DNA of 64,000 nucleotides from Arthrinium phaeospermum (Eukaryota; Ascomycota; Sordariomycetes; Amphisphaeriales; Apiosporaceae): assembly GCA_006503535.1 (NCBI GenBank), contig QYRS01000003.1, positions 1,798,001-1,862,000 on the forward strand. Reading direction: 5' to 3'. Position numbers and translations under genes: made by a program. This document shows, one piece after another, positions 22,288-32,253 of the stretch. The notes under the pieces were generated by a model. That model worked only from the letters and a program-made list of their open reading frames with translations. It made no database searches and was not told the DNA's origin. Positions within the stretch are counted from its first letter, which is position 1; each line of letters starts with the position of its first letter.

Positions 22288-24610
22288 CTAACAAAAGACA
22301 TGCCAAACGTGATGTATGATTGTCAGCCCAATCAAAGTGCTGCCATAGGCGCCATGCATGACAGTCGAGCTGCTATCCATCCATAGCCTCCATAACAAGA
22401 CAAGTGCTGCCATGACCTGCAACGCTGCAAGATTCACGCAAGAAAAGCGCAGAAGGGCCTGAGTTTTGCCCTGTTGGATCTGCGACTCTGCAAGGTCGAT
22501 AGCCAGCCGCACCGACATGGTAAGATTGATGATGATGGCTCCAAGACCCAGGGTAGGGGCGTACTCCTCTTGTGATTGTAGGGCTGTTATCCAAGCCCAT
22601 AGAGCAACAAACAGTCCAATTAGTTCCGCCATGCGCATTCTGGTGTTGTTGAGTGTGCCATTGCTATGAGATACCTGGTTGGGTGTTCCGAAGACACCTG
22701 TCCTGTATCTGGGTGCACCGGTTCTACGGCTCTCTGGTTCGGGACTTAGACTGAACGACCCCATCAACCTAGATAGACCCTCCGTAGCTTCGTCCTTTGC
22801 TTGAGGAGCATGAAAACTCGACTCTCTGAACACCATATTGTTTTGCGCCAAGTCCCGGGCCGGGCTTCCGATCTCAACAGGACCTCTGCGTGTGGTCGAG
22901 AAAAAGTTTTCCGGAACATCTTTAGGGGAATCTCGGATGATTGGTTTCATCGGGGGGTTGCGTACACGCTGCGCAGGAGTAGTCGGTGCCGGGGGGATTT
23001 TATACCAAAACGGACCTGGCTTGTCCTCTATTGGTGCATCGCTAAACCGTGGGTTGGGATTCTTGACCTTGAAAGGATTATGTGTGCTAAATGCTCGGTG
23101 CTGCGATCCAGAAGGTGCCCAGTCCATCTCATCGCCGTACTGAGCTACTGGAGGCTCAGGCTGGCTTTGCGCGGCTTCATCAGAGAGTCTTAGGGAACCG
23201 AGCCCAGAAACAGCCGGGGCCCGACGAGGGTGTAGTTCAAACGACCCCCGTAGCGGCTGTCGTGCCTGGCCTACGCTTGTCGAATGACGAAGAGGTGAAC
23301 TCAAGGCAGTGTGTTCTTGGCGGGCCTTATTAGGTCTGGAAGGGGTTTCCAGAATCTCATCCAGAACACTTCCTAAGTCATCACGCCTGGTCTGTGGTGG
23401 TGGAGCTTTCGGTTCATCTGCCGGAACCAAATTGACCGGCTTGTTTGCCCCAAATAGGGGCGTAGTGTCGTAACGAATAGCTTTTCCAGACAATGTATAT
23501 ACCTACTACCTGTCAGTCCACCAATACGAAGAAGATACATCAACGTTGTACTTACATAAGACATCAAAATCCCTATCACGAGATGCGCTCCTAGTTGCGC
23601 CCCTGCCGAGATTCCTTTCGAGTCATTGTACTGTGATACAAAGAGGCAGGTGAGCCGTACGAAGAGAATAACGAATTGGTATGTGTACCATTGGCCAACG
23701 CCTAGGATATGTGAAGTGAACCCTCGGATAGTCTGCTTGAACCTTGGGTTCCATGCAAAGGAGGCAAGGCCTAGGCTGATAGACCATCTTATGTACCGGT
23801 CGGCGCTAGGCGAGAACATCAAGGCATAGTGACATGTAATTCGTAGAGGGGCAAGGAGCCAGTGCGTGGAAGCAGCAATATCGTCATCTTCGACAAATAG
23901 TGAGCAAAGCACAGAAGCATGCCAGCAGAATTCCAGGGCGAAGGCAATATTCCAGGCCAGTTTCCCGGCGGAATCCAGCACATCCAGTGCGCCGCGCTTC
24001 TTGACTTCGCGCCGCCTGGCCCTCGTCCGGTCCATCACGCGTCTAAGGTGATCGGTCTTCGCAGTGTAGCTGGCTTTATTGAGCTGTTGTTGCACCTTGG
24101 GCTCGCACGTAGCGCATACCTGAGGGTATCTTTGCTCGAGATCGGCCCGCCATTTTCGGAAGGCTCGTACTCTGTCGTTGTACTCGGGGTCGTTCTGGTC
24201 ATCGGGAAGCTCGAACTGGCGTAGGGCTTCGGTGTAGATGTGCTGGTTCTTCAAGCAGGTCGCGCAGAAGATGGAGTCCATAGCTGAGCCGTCTGGAGAC
24301 GAGGCGGACGGTGGCACTGAGCTTCTCGAGTTGAACGATACGGCATATTGGGGCGCTACAGCCGGAGGAGCGTCCAGGGAGGTTGAGGTCGGCGGATCTG
24401 TGATGTCTCCATTCTAGAGTACCGGGATCTTGGTCAGCAATCGTATGCCTGATTGACGGGACATTGCTGTCGCGTTCTACGTACCTCATCTAACCAATTG
24501 GTGGCTTCGCAATGGGAGCAGAGAAACGATTGGCGGCCATCGAAGCGCAGGTTGGTTCTCCTCCCGCAATAGAAGCAGCTCAGGAGCTTCCTTGACCGGA
24601 GCGTTGGCAT
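22288..24610 (-). CDS. ima1: Ima1-type inner nuclear membrane protein
   Basis: Three exons (24610-24485, 24413-23556, 23502-22288; introns 71 and 53 nt) encode 732 aa. The N terminus is the Ima1 zinc-finger domain: CFYCGRRTNLRFDG, then FLCSHCEATNWLDENG across the first splice, with further CxxC pairs in FCATCLKNQ and VCATCEPK. The central region (about 180-330) has several hydrophobic helices and ends at SY|VYTLSGKAIRYDTTPLF. A long Ser/Pro-rich linker follows, then two or three C-terminal membrane helices (AELIGLFVALWAWITAL, LQVMAALVLLWRLWM). This matches fungal Ima1 and animal Samp1/TMEM201, which link heterochromatin or centrosome attachment to the inner nuclear membrane. The frame's true stop is taken at 22288; a last small exon cannot be excluded. 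Divergent from alg14. Confidence 0.9.
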
Positions 24611-25570
24611 GATGTGAAGCTCCAATCAAGGTGACTGACCGAATCAGTGGTGGGATCAGTCATCAGATGTTGCTTCTCAAATGTCAAGGTTCCAATTTCT
24701 CTCTTGCATGTGCAATTGCGCAACTTTGTCAAAAGAAAGCAGCACTTAAAGCTCGCTGCAAGCCACAGTTGCGCCTGGGGGCAAGTCTAGGATCTTGGAT
24801 GCTTCGAGGCCTAACTACCTGATGAGGCAGGAGGGAAGCGATGCGATCAATGCTCAGCTGCCTGGGTTTACGTGATGAGATGGCAAGATGGACGTCACAA
24901 AGACCACCAGGCGAAACTAGACCCAAGCCAGGCCAGAAGGAACAGGTATCCTAGTTACTTACACACACCAACACGTCAAACTACCTAACATTGAAGGTAC
25001 GACACGACAGCAGGATGGAGCCTCAGTAAACAACCAAAATGTCAACATGGATGGAATTGGTTCGAAGTTGCATACGCTTGAAGGCTAGTGCACATAAATT
25101 TATCAATGCTCGAGTAGCCACCACGGGGTTTGATGCCGATGTTTCACCGGCTTTTGGCGGCTAACATCCGCCGCGCTAATGCGAACGGCAGTTCCCCTGT
25201 GAGAATAAACAGGCCAAGTCTTACAGATAGAAAGGTAGCCACCACAACAGGCCTTATAGGAAATACCGAATTCGAACAGTTATATCGCTTCGCGAGTCTG
25301 AGTAGTATTCCAAGTTGTTTATTTCCTGCGATAATCAGGGATCAGTGGAATAATCGTTGTGAGTGCGTACGTGTTAGTGAGCAAAGTACGGTTTATTCCA
25401 CTGAACTCATCATGCTCTCCCATGCAGTGCCACATGCATCATCTTCTGCTGTCAACGGTCAGGTCGGGCAGGAAGGAAATGGACTTCGCCTGAGACACGA
25501 CAACCAAACATCACAGCCGCAAGGAACTACTGACAATACCAGGGCTTCTACCACCACAAGGATCATCAAT
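24611..25570. promoter_or_regulatory. Divergent intergenic region ima1/alg14
   Basis: 960 nt holding both promoters. The plus-strand frame that contains alg14 exon 1 stays open back to about 25130, but the predicted upstream peptide is unlike the family, so it is treated as leader sequence. No TATA box is evident. Confidence 0.4.
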
Positions 25571-26519
25571 ATGCATCTCTCATTCTCGAGTTCCGTTTGC
25601 CATGCAATCCTTCGCAGTATAACTATTGCAGCACCGTTCGTCGCCTTCGCGTGCACCTCCAGCGGGTGCTGTTCTTTCCTCATGAAAGCATGCACTCTTG
25701 TTCTGCTATTTCTTGTCACGATCCTCGACTTATTCACGGTATGGTGCCTATGCTTCCTGTGCTCCCGCCTCTTGCTGATTGCCGAAAAAGCTTCGACACA
25801 AGTATCTGGTTGCTTGCGGCAAGCAACCTCCTGGAACTGGCTGTCATATCGACAATGGTTTCCGCCTCTACTTCGCTGGATCGGGAGGGCACACTGGAGA
25901 GCTTCTCCAGATGCTCACCCACAGCCCGCCAACAGACAACATTCACCGAATTTGGGTCGTCTGCCATGGCGACGAGACATCACGCAAGAGGATTGTTGAC
26001 TGGGAAGACAAGAGGAAGTCGGGCAAATCCTTGGTTAGTGGCTATGAAATTGCCACAATTCGACGGGCTCGCGAAGTGCATCAGCCCTGGACCACTGTTC
26101 CCATCAGCGCGATTCTATGCGCATACGATATTTACAAGGTCCTAACCAAAGGATACCCATACCGGGGAACTCAAGGCAACAGCAAGGAAACACTGAGCAG
26201 CAATGTGCCTGAAAACGATTACCCCCAAGTCATTGTTACCAATGGCCCCGGCACTGGTCTCATCATCGCAGGTGTGGCATGGCTTATGAAGATGTTCTGG
26301 CGGCTTCCTGCCAGGTCTTGCAAGGTTATCTTCATCGAGAGTATTGCTCGCGTTAAGACTCTGAGTCTAACTGGCAAACTCTTCTACTACACGGGCATCG
26401 CCACTACCATGATCGTCCAACATAAAGCGGTTGGCAAGAAGTATGGTCTCGATGTGGTAGATATGCTCACTGCTCGAGAGCTCGGCAATCCTGGCGACGA
26501 CCTGTTCCCAGGGTTTTAG
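25571..26519 (+). CDS. alg14: Alg14, membrane subunit of UDP-GlcNAc transferase
   Basis: Alg14 anchors the catalytic Alg13 to the ER for the second step of dolichol-linked oligosaccharide synthesis. The model joins 25571-25738 and 25791-26519 (298 aa). The 52-nt intron has donor GTATGG, a CTGAT branch and acceptor AAAAAG; a second AG ten bases on is also in phase, so the exon 2 start may shift by four residues. Exon 1 supplies the membrane helix (LMKACTLVLLFLVTILDLFT). Exon 2 has the family hallmark FAGSGGHTGELLQML, then VTNGPGTGLIIAGVAWLM, VIFIESIARVKTLSLTGKL and YYTGIATTMIVQHKA. The frame-2 extension without splicing would destroy the GSGGHT motif, which supports the intron. It is convergent with rsm25. 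Confidence 0.85.
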
Positions 26520-26905
26520 ATGTTAAGCGAGACGTTGGTGGTATCCGAATTCACACGAGCGGGTACCCCCTGAGCTTCTGTTATTAGACTCCAGCGATCA
26601 CATGTTATAGTTCTTGATAAATGTGGCGTCGGCCCTTAACGAAATCAATAGGCATTGATAGCAGGCTAGTTCATTGAAGGAACCAATAGACAATGGTTTA
26701 TGTAGATAAAACTCGTTTGCTTTAATCCAGGGAGTTGGCGCCTAGGCTCCATGTGATTTGCTGTGGTAGATAGCATGGGGCTATTGCATTCGGATGCTAG
26801 CAAACAGACCCTGTAAATCAAGGCTATGGGCACACAAGAGAAAGGGGCTTTGTACATTTTGATGCTTGTACATGTATATTACATAAAATACAATTTGTTC
26901 TAGTT
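26520..26905. other. Convergent 3' flanks of alg14 and rsm25
   Basis: 386 nt between two stops. AT-rich sequence near 26870-26900 (acataaaatacaat) fits a polyadenylation region for rsm25 read on the minus strand. No gene is seen. Confidence 0.4.
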
Positions 26906-27751
26906 TCACGCAGGAGGTATATTGGCTGTGGATTCGAGGTCTTCTCGCAACGAGTCCACATCCAGATCTGCTGCGTCTGCGCCGCCTTCGCCTTCGCTGG
27001 CGTCGAACGAGGTGTACGCAGCGGTCTGCTCTCCCTGGATCTTCTCGATCTCCCTGGTGGCCCATCTCTTCCACCGCTCGAACTGCTGGTCCTCCAGTTG
27101 CATACCGACCTGCTGGAACGTCTGGCCGAAGTACGCGCCGACCATGCGGGCCTCCTCCTGAGCGATTCTGCGCTCGATCTCCTCCTCCTGGCGGAGCTTG
27201 TAGAACTCTTTTCGCACCTGGTCGTAGGCTACGTCTTCCGTGATGCCCGGGGTGTTCTCCATCAGATACATTTGGCGCTGGACAACACTGTGGAAAGCAC
27301 AGTTGTTAGTCACAATTGCCCCTCACATGTGATATCTTGTCTGGGGGGCCGCCACTTACCATTCGCCGCTCAGCGGCATGCCAGGCTGCCTCAGGCCCTT
27401 GCTCCAATCGCAGCGGAGGGCGTCCTTGCCGTCCATCTCGATGATCATCCGCGGCCGCGCCAGCTCCCAGGGGTGGTCTGTGTAAAACTTCTTGCGCAGC
27501 TCGTCCTCCTTGTACACCAGCTTCTGCGGCTGGAATAAACGGCTCGCCCTCCGCGCTCGGGGGTTCGGCTGTTTGTGCTGCGCCGGGAAGGGCCGCGTGA
27601 GGATCTCCGAGGGCGGTATGGACTCGACCACCTTGTACCAGACGGGCTGCTGGATGGCGAGGCGGGGCTTCACGCGGTGGTCCATCAGCGTCGTGACGGT
27701 CTGGTATACGCGCGCCGGCCGGATCTGGCGCTGCGCGGGCCCGCGAACCAT
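26906..27751 (-). CDS. rsm25: Mitochondrial small-subunit ribosomal protein mS23 (Rsm25)
   Basis: Exons 27751-27360 and 27287-26906 (72-nt intron, GTAAGT...CACAG) encode 257 aa. Family blocks are visible in order: [76 protein letters not shown], then across the splice [20 protein letters not shown] and [19 protein letters not shown]. This matches yeast Rsm25 in layout and length, including the HPWEL motif. The C terminus is acidic ([17 protein letters not shown]). The protein acts in the mitochondrial 37S subunit. Its start is 549 nt from that of a divergent PPR protein, also probably mitochondrial. Confidence 0.93.
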
Positions 27752-28300
27752 GGTCGCAACTTGGGGGAGGGCTGAGAGGCGCTCAGCCGGTTGGCGACAA
27801 AAGGGTTCAACGGTTACGTCGACGTGGAAGAAAGGGCTACTGGGGCGCTTTCTTCACCGGTGTGGTCTCAATTGGTGCCTTTAGGAGGCTCTAGACATCG
27901 GCAGCGGGCTCGAAATTGAGAGCTCTCGTCGGTGGCAGCAATCTTCCGGAACCGCCAATGGAAATTTCAGGTGGATCCGGTCGTTTAGGCGCATCTTTAC
28001 AGGCCCCCTCGATCTCAATTGGTCCCTTATCGATAATTGCACCACCACTCACCACTCCCACCACCAACAAGCTTAGCTTAACCCCGGCATGCCGGGCCCG
28101 TGTCCTTCTAGATCGAGAGCTTCCCTGAAAAAAAGTTGCGACTTCAAGCTCCGAGGCGAATCTACCTCCTCCTCCGCCCTGGATCTCCATACCGTTATAC
28201 GCCCTCTCTCTTCTACTAATTCCCGCGACGTCCCACGGCCCCGGCTAATGTCGCTGTGTTGCTAGAGCTGTGATGACGGGACCAACATGCTGGACAGCTC
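27752..28300. promoter_or_regulatory. Bidirectional promoter: rsm25 / PPR gene
   Basis: 549 nt shared by two divergent genes that both appear to serve mitochondrial gene expression, which makes co-regulation plausible. It contains no open gene. The right end holds upstream ATGs that overlap the PPR start (listed separately). Confidence 0.5.
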
Positions 28301-28323
28301 ATGAAAATCTCCGGTCGAATTGA
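28273..28323 (+). promoter_or_regulatory. Overlapping upstream ORFs at the PPR start codon
   Basis: Two ATGs precede the main ATG at 28301. One at 28273 opens a 16-codon out-of-frame ORF that ends with TGA at 28321-28323, inside the main coding sequence. One at 28287 encodes five codons and ends with TGA at 28302-28304, overlapping the main start as ATGA. If both lie in the mRNA they would lower initiation at 28301 or allow reinitiation. Whether transcription starts upstream of them cannot be seen. Confidence 0.5.
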
Positions 28324-30235
28324 CGGGTCGATATACGGCGCGATACTTTGCAGTCGACCGCGACTCTGCCGTCAAAGCTCTGTATCAGCATCGGATCGCA
28401 TCACGACAATCGCCGCAGCATATCAAGATACTGGTAGTGTCAGGTCCTCGGTCGCTGCACATGCTGTCCCCGTCGCGCTCAGGTTGTGGCAAAATGCCAA
28501 CAACCCACGTCTCTCCCTCCAGAAAAGTGGCGGGCCAACTCCGAGCCAGGGGAGAAAATTATCCTCTGCACCCTATTCCACTGTGACCAGCCGGAGCGGC
28601 CGACGACCGTTGAATCCAGCCTATTTTACTTCTCACCTCCCTCGCAAGCAAAAATGGAACCACACATGCTCTGCCGCTCCGTTAGAAGAAGAAGAGGAGG
28701 AAGTCGATAGTCAAGTTCCTGCCGATGCTCCGAGCGTTGGTCCTCCCACAGCACATCCAGACCCACATGTGTCCAGGGAAGAGCTGCTCGGTTTCCTCGA
28801 CTACTATGACGATATCAGTGTGGAGGAGCGTTTGGAGTTCTTGAAAGATCCGTACATGCGGAAATATGCTCCGCCGCCTGAGGATACGAACCTCAATGTC
28901 TCTGATCGCCTCCATGAGCTGGCAGCACCTGCACCCGAGGAAGTGGAGCGAGGGAGCGCAGAGGATTTGAAGATAGTAGCAAAGTTGAGGGCGGCTGTCT
29001 ATTCAAGGTTACTCCGGCCGCATAGTATGGACCTGGAGACGGTATATGAACTCTACATGCTACTGCCTGGGAATCGGATACCGTATCTTCCTGCCCGTCT
29101 GCGCCATAGCCTTTTTGCTGCTCTGGGTATCACCGAACGCAAAAACCCCAAGGCCATGCTGCGTTACTTTAACGTGGTAGCCGACACGAAATCAGCCGGG
29201 TTTGCGCTGTCGACGGCGGAGTGGAATACGGCCATGTCGTTTGCGAGTCGTTACGTGGGCACTTCCACCGACGTGGAAGCGGAGGCTGCACTTCATTTGT
29301 GGCGAGAGATGGAGAATGACCTTGGCGTCAAGGGCAACCAAGCTACGTTTAACATTCTTTTCGACGTCGCATCTAAGGCCGGGAAATTTGCGCTCGCCGA
29401 GATGATCTATCAGGAGATGAACACACGCGGTTTCCATTTTAACCGATTCCACCACGTCAGTCTCATCCACTTCTTCGGTCTCAAACAGGATGCCGGCGGT
29501 GTCAGAGCAGCGTACCGTGAGATGGTCGACGCAAATGAGACTATCGATTCGATAGTCCTCAATTGTGTCCTGGCTGGCTTGTTGAAGTCCGGAGAAGAGG
29601 CTTCAGCTCAGCGGCTCTACAAGAAGATGAAGGCGACCGACAAAAGGTCCAAGATCATTCCCGAGCGCAACTACACATTACAGAAGAAGATAACCAAAGT
29701 ATTCTTGATGTTTGCGCGTCTTGCACGAAAGCACCCAGACCTGCAGCCGGGTTTTCAGAGCACCAGTATCACAACGCCCGATCTGTACACATACCGCATT
29801 CTCGTAAGCCACTTCGGTATCAGGCTTGGGGATATAAACCGTGTCGCCCAGTTCCTGGACGAGATGAAGTTTTTCCGAGTCCCGCTTCACGGCAGCGTAT
29901 TTCTCGCCCTTTTCAAATCGTTTGCCCAACATGGCGGCGACGGGTCTGACTGGAGCTTACAGCGACTTGAGGGCGTCTTCAATGCGTTCCTTGACGCCCA
30001 CGACGCCGGCACGGACGGCTTGTATATTAGCACATGGATGGCCATGTGGATTCTTCGGGCCTTTGCCCACGGTACAAAGTCTCAGGACCACGTCCTAGGG
30101 GCCTACGAGGAGCTCAGCTCCCGGTGGGACCTAGACGCGCAGAACCGAAGTTTCATGTTAGACTTCTTGCACAAGCTGCTCAGCAGAAGCGGCTTGTATT
30201 CACACACCGGTCCTCGAAGATGGGCACAGGGATAA
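28301..30235 (+). CDS. Pentatricopeptide-repeat protein, probably mitochondrial
   Basis: A single-exon gene of 644 aa. The first ~110 residues are rich in Arg, Ser and Ala and poor in acids until a Glu run (LEEEEEEVD near 128), consistent with a mitochondrial presequence and linker. From about residue 300 the sequence shows helix-pair repeats of PPR type: NQATFNILFDVASKAGKFALA, YQEMNTRGFHFNRFHHVSLI, AAYREMVDANETIDSIVLN, DLYTYRILVSHFGIRLGDIN and QFLDEMKFFRVPLHGSV. PPR proteins bind organelle RNA and act in its processing, stability or translation; which transcript is bound here cannot be told. The gene is divergent from rsm25 and convergent with the SRA gene. The start is the first in-frame ATG, but two out-of-frame ATGs precede it closely. 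Confidence 0.85.
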   Translation: MKISGRIDGSIYGAILCSRPRLCRQSSVSASDRITTIAAAYQDTGSVRSSVAAHAVPVALRLWQNANNPRLSLQKSGGPTPSQGRKLSSAPYSTVTSRSGRRPLNPAYFTSHLPRKQKWNHTCSAAPLEEEEEEVDSQVPADAPSVGPPTAHPDPHVSREELLGFLDYYDDISVEERLEFLKDPYMRKYAPPPEDTNLNVSDRLHELAAPAPEEVERGSAEDLKIVAKLRAAVYSRLLRPHSMDLETVYELYMLLPGNRIPYLPARLRHSLFAALGITERKNPKAMLRYFNVVADTKSAGFALSTAEWNTAMSFASRYVGTSTDVEAEAALHLWREMENDLGVKGNQATFNILFDVASKAGKFALAEMIYQEMNTRGFHFNRFHHVSLIHFFGLKQDAGGVRAAYREMVDANETIDSIVLNCVLAGLLKSGEEASAQRLYKKMKATDKRSKIIPERNYTLQKKITKVFLMFARLARKHPDLQPGFQSTSITTPDLYTYRILVSHFGIRLGDINRVAQFLDEMKFFRVPLHGSVFLALFKSFAQHGGDGSDWSLQRLEGVFNAFLDAHDAGTDGLYISTWMAMWILRAFAHGTKSQDHVLGAYEELSSRWDLDAQNRSFMLDFLHKLLSRSGLYSHTGPRRWAQG

Positions 30236-30753
30236 CAACAACTGCATTGGGTCCCGGGCATGGGGGTTTTTTCTGGGCGCACATAGATGGTGGAGGAAAG
30301 TGTATATTAAAATATATGAAGATGGAGATACCTGGAGGGATACGATTATACGGATGATACCACCACCTTTGATGAATACTAAGGCAAATACAAGACTCGA
30401 CTTACCCTCTATCTGTGTGATTGTTTTTGAATGGCATCACAGCATTGCATGGGAGCCGTCTAGTCTGCGTCGCCTTTGCATCGCCTTGCTGTCTCGCCTC
30501 GAACCGGCCACCAAGCTCCAGGACTATGTTCTAGGGCACGACTTAAGCTGCTTACCTTGCCGTCGTTATTAGAATAAGGTTAGCGTGCCACGTGGGAGCG
30601 CCAAATCCCCCTTTCGACAAAGGCTTATTACCACCACTGGCTATGGGTATCAAAATCGCTTCACACAAACGGGCAAGTAACGCACAAAAACGCATTTCGG
30701 TTATGCAGAAAATAATTCGTTCGCGTTATTTTACAATCCTATCTTGCTATCTT
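30236..30753. other. Convergent 3' flanks of the PPR and SRA genes
   Basis: 518 nt. Plus-strand sequence just after the PPR stop is followed by an AT-rich stretch (30300-30330) that may serve polyadenylation. No gene is seen. Confidence 0.4.
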
Positions 30754-32253
30754 CTAGTCGCGATCCATCAAATTCCTGTAAGCAGCGGCCTGCTCCGCGC
30801 TCGGCGAGTCTCTCGCGATATCCTTCAGCTCCTCGTGGCCGTTGACGTTGGGCCCGAGACGGACGAGCTTGAACTGCTCGTAAAGCCCGCCTAGAGTTCG
30901 CGCTCGTTAGTTCTGCGTCCGCGCTACGTTCTTGTGAAGAAGGCGTGACTTACCACTCGCGTTCTTCTTCTCCCGGATCGCGGCGACCTCGTACAGGCCG
31001 TCGTACCGGAGGCCGCACCGGGGCAGCCACTCGTTCTGGCCGCCGCCGGCCGCCCTCAGGACGCGGACGGGCTTGCGGCTGGCGTGGGAGGCGCGCAGGG
31101 CCAGGCTGCCGCTGCTGGCGGGGCCGAGCTGGCGCGGGTCCTTGTTCTCGTGGGCGCGCGGGGCCGAGTAGTACATGATGGTGCCCTTGTCCTGGTCGAA
31201 CTCGTGGTAGAGCGAGTTGCCCGCCACAATGGAGAAGGCACCGGTGGCCTGGCTGCCGTGGATGCCGGCCTGACTGGCCCCGTGTGCGCCGTGGTGCAGG
31301 GCGACGAACCGCATCGCGAACCACTGGCCGACCGACAGGCCGTTGTGGCCGAAGGCCTTGCTCGATTGGTGCGGCAGCCGCGGGTTCAGCATGTAGACGC
31401 GTCGGCCGGCCGCGTTGCGGGTTGAGATGACTCCGTGCATGATGCCGTTGGTGCCAAACAGTGGATCGCGTGCGCCGGGGATACTAATCTGCACGGCTGG
31501 CGCCTCCTCATTGGCGTTGTTAGAGGTAGCACCCCTTGTAGACGGCGCTGATGCTTGCTGCGGTTGCGGCTGCGGCGGGCCTGTGCTCTGATCCTCTGCT
31601 TCCGCTCGGTCTTCGCTCCAGTCCTCCTCCTCCCACTTGGCCACCAATCTGGCTGCACGCTCGGCGACGTCGGCAGGGAAGTGAAATCCAGCCACGTTCA
31701 TGAGCGCCAGGGTCGCTGCCACCTTTGACTCCTTGAAGATACGGTGGTTCATCTCCAGCCTGAACTCCAGAAAATTAAGGTAGGGAGTCAGACGGGCAAG
31801 TCTTCGTACATCCTCAGGGTCGCTAGTCGGGACCTGCTTCTTCCTTTTGCTCTTCACGGCAAAGTTCTTGATCCCGATGTGCTCTTTCTGCATGCCTTTG
31901 ATGCAGTCGAAGTAGGTAGGGTCATGCTGGGGAGTCGGGATGTCCAAGATTTCCAGGACATCCTCTGTGTCGCTGTCATTTCCGGCGACTTTCTCGGTGT
32001 CATTATGATCATCAGTGGCTGGTATGGCGTTTCCTGCCTCTTCTGGATCATTGGCTGTTACCAAGGCCGTTTCGGCTGCTGAAGGTTGAGTTGCTTCCAG
32101 GACATCCTCTGTGCCTGGTGGGTGTTCTGCTTGATGTGCGACTCCTCGGATACGCTGCTCTGGGCTGGGCCTTCCTTTCACGCCCCCGTCGAGCTGACGC
32201 TTGGCGAAAGCCTCAGGGCTTCCGCTCCGCTTGCGCTTCAGCTGGTTGACCAT
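30754..32253 (-). CDS. SRA (YDG)-domain protein, putative modified-cytosine reader
   Basis: Exons 32253-30954 and 30890-30754 (63-nt intron, GTAAGT...CTCTAG) encode 478 aa. Residues 1-110 are acidic and disordered with a basic start (NQLKRKR, a likely nuclear signal). Residues 115-215 form a small helical region (YFDCIKGMQKEHIGIKNF, LTPYLNFLEFRLEMNHRIF). An SRA domain spans about 265-455: FGTNGIMHGV, VGQWFAMRFVALHHGAHG, ATGAFSIVAGNSLYHEFDQ, KPVRVLRA, LRYDGLYEVA (the YDG motif) and, only after splicing, NASGGLYEQFKLVRLGPN. SRA domains of UHRF1 and SUVH flip out 5-methylcytosine or its hydroxymethyl form. No RING, SET or nuclease domain is fused. The protein is therefore likely nuclear and DNA-binding; the ligand is inferred from the family only. 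Confidence 0.88.

Noticed and set aside
21926..22319. Opposed 126-codon frames; the minus one looks like a signal peptide protein.
   Set aside because: The minus frame has only a TTG start and overlaps the ima1 stop; the plus frame is its shadow.
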